Shown here one piece after another: positions 61,043 through 64,000 of a stretch of 64,000 bases of DNA; within the stretch, counting starts at the first letter, position 1, and each line of letters opens with the position of its first letter. The stretch covers positions 24,361,830-24,425,829 of the forward strand of contig OX439040.1 of assembly GCA_949317995.1 (NCBI GenBank), in the 5' to 3' direction. Under the pieces are notes generated by a model. That model did not search any database, had not been told where the DNA came from, and saw only the letters and a program-made list of their open reading frames with translations. The translations under genes were made by a program, and so were the position numbers. This DNA is from Acholoe squamosa (Eukaryota; Annelida; Polychaeta; Phyllodocida; Polynoidae).

Positions 61043-63472
61043 TTTATGTCATGGCCTAGGGGGTTATTTTGCCTTTAAATAAAGAAAAACAGCTCAGATC
61101 TGTTCAAAATCCAAGATGGCGGACACCCATTGAATACGGACCCATTGTATTCAATGCCCCCCATTGAATACGGCAGTTCTAGTACTAATCTATAGTGACG
61201 TTCGTATCAGCCATGACATAAGGCTTGTTCTGCTCCTCCAACTGCCACATGTATCGCATGGGCGCCGCCATTTAACTGGGGGAAACATAATATTACTGGG
61301 GTAGATTGTGCTTTATCAGTCGGTACTTCTGGCAAAGGCTAGATTGTGATTTAATTCATCTTTTAGGAGTATGGTTTGCATTAAATCAAAGAAAAGGGGG
61401 GTCCGGGGGCACAGCCCCGGAAATTAAACATATTTCTATAGACATTAAAAAAGAAAAGGGGTGTTGGTGCTGTGTTTACATTTTACCGACCGATAAATAG
61501 CAGTAGTTCCTAAAATTGAATCAAGAAAACATATAGTCGGACTAATCTCAAGGCAGAATTGTGAGGCAATAGAGCAAAATTTCTCCAGGTGATACCACCC
61601 TAATTCAGCCACTTCCGGATAGAATGGCCAAAAAGTTCCTCAGAAATTTTGTTATTTCAAGGAATTCGGACCATTTGTGAGGAGAGAAAGGCTTAAACCC
61701 ATGGTTATTTGGTATCAAAATAATCACGAAAGTGTTTTTCATTAGTCAAGAGTCAATTTTTTTTATTGATATCAAGAAAACAGTGGAGGGTTATGGGGGT
61801 GAAATGACCATACAGTGTATTCCTACACTAGTCAGGTCTCACTGCTCAAAATCAGTGTGGTGGTTGCCGTGGCGATTTTAAAAAAATCGAGCCTGACTTT
61901 TATATTCTGGACCTACTGCATAATTTTTTCCATTTCAAAAGCTAAATTTTTGTGTATTGTGCTAAGCTGTCAGGGAATTTTAAGTATTTCAAATGTTACA
62001 TCAAAGGTCGCCAACACTGGTATTTTCCGGTCTGCACTGGGTATTTAGAGTGGTACCACCTCCAGAATGCGTTGAGACGAAAAGTCCGGTAACCTTGGTA
62101 ATGTGCCGGAAGGAGGGGGAGCAGGGACGGAAGGGGAGCAGGATATTATAGAAAATCTATGGGGGAAATGCACACGTGATAGGGGCTTAATCACCCACAT
62201 CTCCTGATTCAGAAATGTTGTATGCACCTATATCTAAGAGCTTCATCGCTGTTTGAACAACAAATAGATCTTAGATCTATAGTACTAGTACTGCGCGTGC
62301 TTTTAGGCTAAAAAGAGGGTACAACGTACTAGTAGGCCAGACGACAACAGCCTCTCACTACCGCTAACTTTCATTGCATTGATTATCCATACTTTGATAA
62401 AATCTAGAAATTTGAGGCTGTGAGCTGGACTTTGGCACAGTGCCAGGCCAAGCCTTTTGCTGCAGCCAGCAGATACAAAATAGAGGATTATAAGTCAATC
62501 AAAGCTCCAATCTTTCCATCTAAGCTCATGTGGCAAGGAAAATGTATTATAATTGTATGGCAAAATTTTGAAAAGCAGACATAAATTGGAAGTTTGTTAA
62601 AAATCATTTGGTACCATTGGTACCAAATTTTAAACTACCACAAAGGCATCTGCGCTCTGCCGCTCCCGGTAGGAAGAGTCGGCAGTGAGCTCGGCCTACG
62701 TACTAGCTACAACTTACCGGTAGTACCTCACTTTTAACCATTCAGGAAACGTTCTGACCTCTAGATTCATACAAAGCACTGTAAGTCTTGTTACTAATAA
62801 AATCTTTCACATTCTAGTCCTTTGGACGAATAATCGGGATAAAGATTTTGAGAAAACATGGGAAAACTAAGACTCTAAAACGACTATCAGCTAAACCAAA
62901 AGTAGTAATACTCAGCAATGTCTGGATCTTTTTAAATCTTACTTCAAATACCATTAGACTATCACTTTATGTGTTGGATTTATTCATTGAGCAAGTGGGA
63001 GCAAGTAGTTTTCTCTATGAAAATACAGTCTAAACTGAGATATATTTGTATAGAACAAAGAGCCGTTCACGAGACTGGTGTGCGATAATCAATGAAATGA
63101 ACGTCCATCATGGACGGTTCAAGTACTCCTTCCAACCTCCTCTGATCTTTACCCAAAAACAATGGCGGTGTCATATCCCAGAAGTTGGCGCATCCCAGAA
63201 GTTGGCTGCGCATGCGCAGTGTATGTTTTAAGCCTATTATCGCTCATGGGCCACAAACATCAATGAAAATAAATAACTTTTTGAAAACATAAAAACCAGG
63301 ATAACATCCCTCACTTCTTATAGAATTTGAAAGGACAACAACCCTAATGATACTGTTATTTTGAAAATTACGGCCAACTTCTGGGATGCTCGACTTTTGG
63401 GATATGACAGCGGCATCACAGTGCCCCCTGGTTTTCCGTCAAGAACCAGTTAATCTAATATCGTCTACTCAC

Positions 63473-63861
63473 CCATTTGTGTGCTTAGACAGGCTACTGT
63501 CCTCTTTTGGACAATTTATTGTGGATTTTGAAGGTTCTTCCTTGGAGGAGTTTGTCTTTGAGTTTGAGGAAGTCCATTTCCTGTCCAAAACTTCGACTGG
63601 CATTTCAAGCCAGCAGCCTTGATGAAGTTCATTAATAATTTTATTTTGGGTCCGCAGTTCTTTACTCAACTCAAACCATTGGCTTTGGATCTGGAATAGT
63701 TGTTCTCCATTGAGGCGTAGCGCCTGACGGAATTCTTGTATTTCAGTCATTTGATCTTTGATCCGCTGTTCCAAGTCTTCAACACTGAAGCGTAGACCTA
63801 CAATGACGTCCTCGAAAGATGGGACTTTTTTTCTTCCTGTTTTGCTGCCTTTCATTCCCAT
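63473..63861 (-). CDS. First coding exon of a two-exon host gene (coiled coil)
   Basis: The exon starts with ATG at 63861 in an AAATTATGGGA context and ends at AAATGG before the donor GTGAGT (63472-63467). It encodes 129 residues: a basic start (MGMKGSKTGRKKVPSFEDV), a coiled coil (about residues 25-85, FSVEDLEQRIKDQMTEIQEF), a short ELHQGCWLEMPVEVLDRKW, and a Ser/Lys-rich tail. It ends in phase 2 (GG), which fits the exon at 53510. Together they make a protein of about 389 residues. Family not recognised. Confidence 0.65.
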
Positions 63862-64000
63862 AATTTCCTTTCCTAGTCGTCAATTTTTGTGAATTAGTTT
63901 CCACTTTGATTGCTGTCATTGGGCAAAACTGCAGAAAAAGGCCGACTACTGAGACAAGGCGCTGCTGCTTACACTGGGCCCCGCAAGATAGCTGTGGGAC
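63862..64000. other. Upstream region of the two-exon gene
   Basis: On the minus strand this would be the 5' UTR and promoter. A CCAAT-like TTGCCCAATGACAG sequence lies at about 63920. No TATA box is evident. Confidence 0.35.

Larger units (their letters stand above)
53511..63472 (-). other. Putative 10-kb intron rich in MITEs and tandem repeats
   Basis: No coding exon is visible between the two phase-matched exons. The interval contains at least seven distinct terminal-inverted-repeat elements and a dispersed 19-base motif array, each listed separately. Stretches without a named element (for example 56160-56780 and 61050-63470) contain nothing I recognise. Confidence 0.5.

Noticed and set aside
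1-64000. tRNA or rRNA genes
   Set aside because: I saw no cloverleaf with intact A and B boxes and no rRNA-like conserved sequence on either strand; a covariance-model scan would be needed to be certain.

Overview
The window looks like nuclear DNA of an invertebrate animal, probably marine. Spliced minus-strand host-type genes with GT-AG introns sit in a sea of LINEs, SINEs, MITEs, a Helitron, an LTR solo copy, an envelope-bearing Gypsy-type fossil and a Polinton/adintovirus-type fossil. I cannot fix the phylum from sequence alone; molluscs and other lophotrochozoans or basal deuterostomes would all fit.

Layout. 1-376 is AT-rich and unexplained apart from a perfect histone-type RNA stem-loop. 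377-871 is a solo LTR with TG..CA ends and a 4-bp target duplication. 872-4905 is a minus-strand LINE with ORF1 (coiled coil plus RNA-binding domain), an overlapping ORF encoding a NADAR (YbiA-like) domain, and the endonuclease/RT start of ORF2. The LINE abuts the polymerase gene of a Polinton/adintovirus-type element (about 4905-20650). All genes of that element are on the plus strand: protein-primed DNA polymerase B, a zinc-finger protein, integrase, packaging ATPase, small basic core-type protein, capsid-associated proteins, major capsid protein, cysteine protease, a membrane protein, a coiled-coil protein, a DUF5662-like protein, a tandem death-domain protein, two dUTPases and several unknowns. 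An 800-bp AT-rich repeat region between the death-domain and dUTPase genes may be a control region. The element is close to whole on the right, lacks its left end in this window, and has only a few breaks, so it is probably young.

21028-22648 is a 121-bp satellite that changes into a 260-bp higher-order repeat, flanked by 180-bp direct repeats. 23170-24943 holds minisatellites, a perfect 23-bp hairpin and an unrecognised two-ORF unit. 25704-26233 is a small spliced zinc-finger gene (minus). 26610-28245 is a 5'-truncated LINE whose RT core is split by an (AT)34 microsatellite. 28321-28789 is a MITE.

29704-38839 is a decayed, rearranged Helitron (minus strand). It ends in a spliced gene with an RPA70-like OB fold whose exon phases fit at every junction. 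A SINE-like element has inserted into the Helitron, and a LINE carrying RNase H has inserted into that SINE; both insertions have clear target duplications. A second full-length copy of the SINE is at 49626-50181, inside the Gypsy-type fossil.

38960-about 52300 is a large, broken Gypsy-type element with pol, an envelope-like region and a long accessory region. The accessory region contains an antisense 293-codon ORF with its own TATA box and a splice donor at its end. 52730-63861 appears to be one minus-strand host gene of two coding exons separated by a 10-kb intron, packed with at least seven different terminal-inverted-repeat elements and a diverged tandem repeat built around a 19-base motif.
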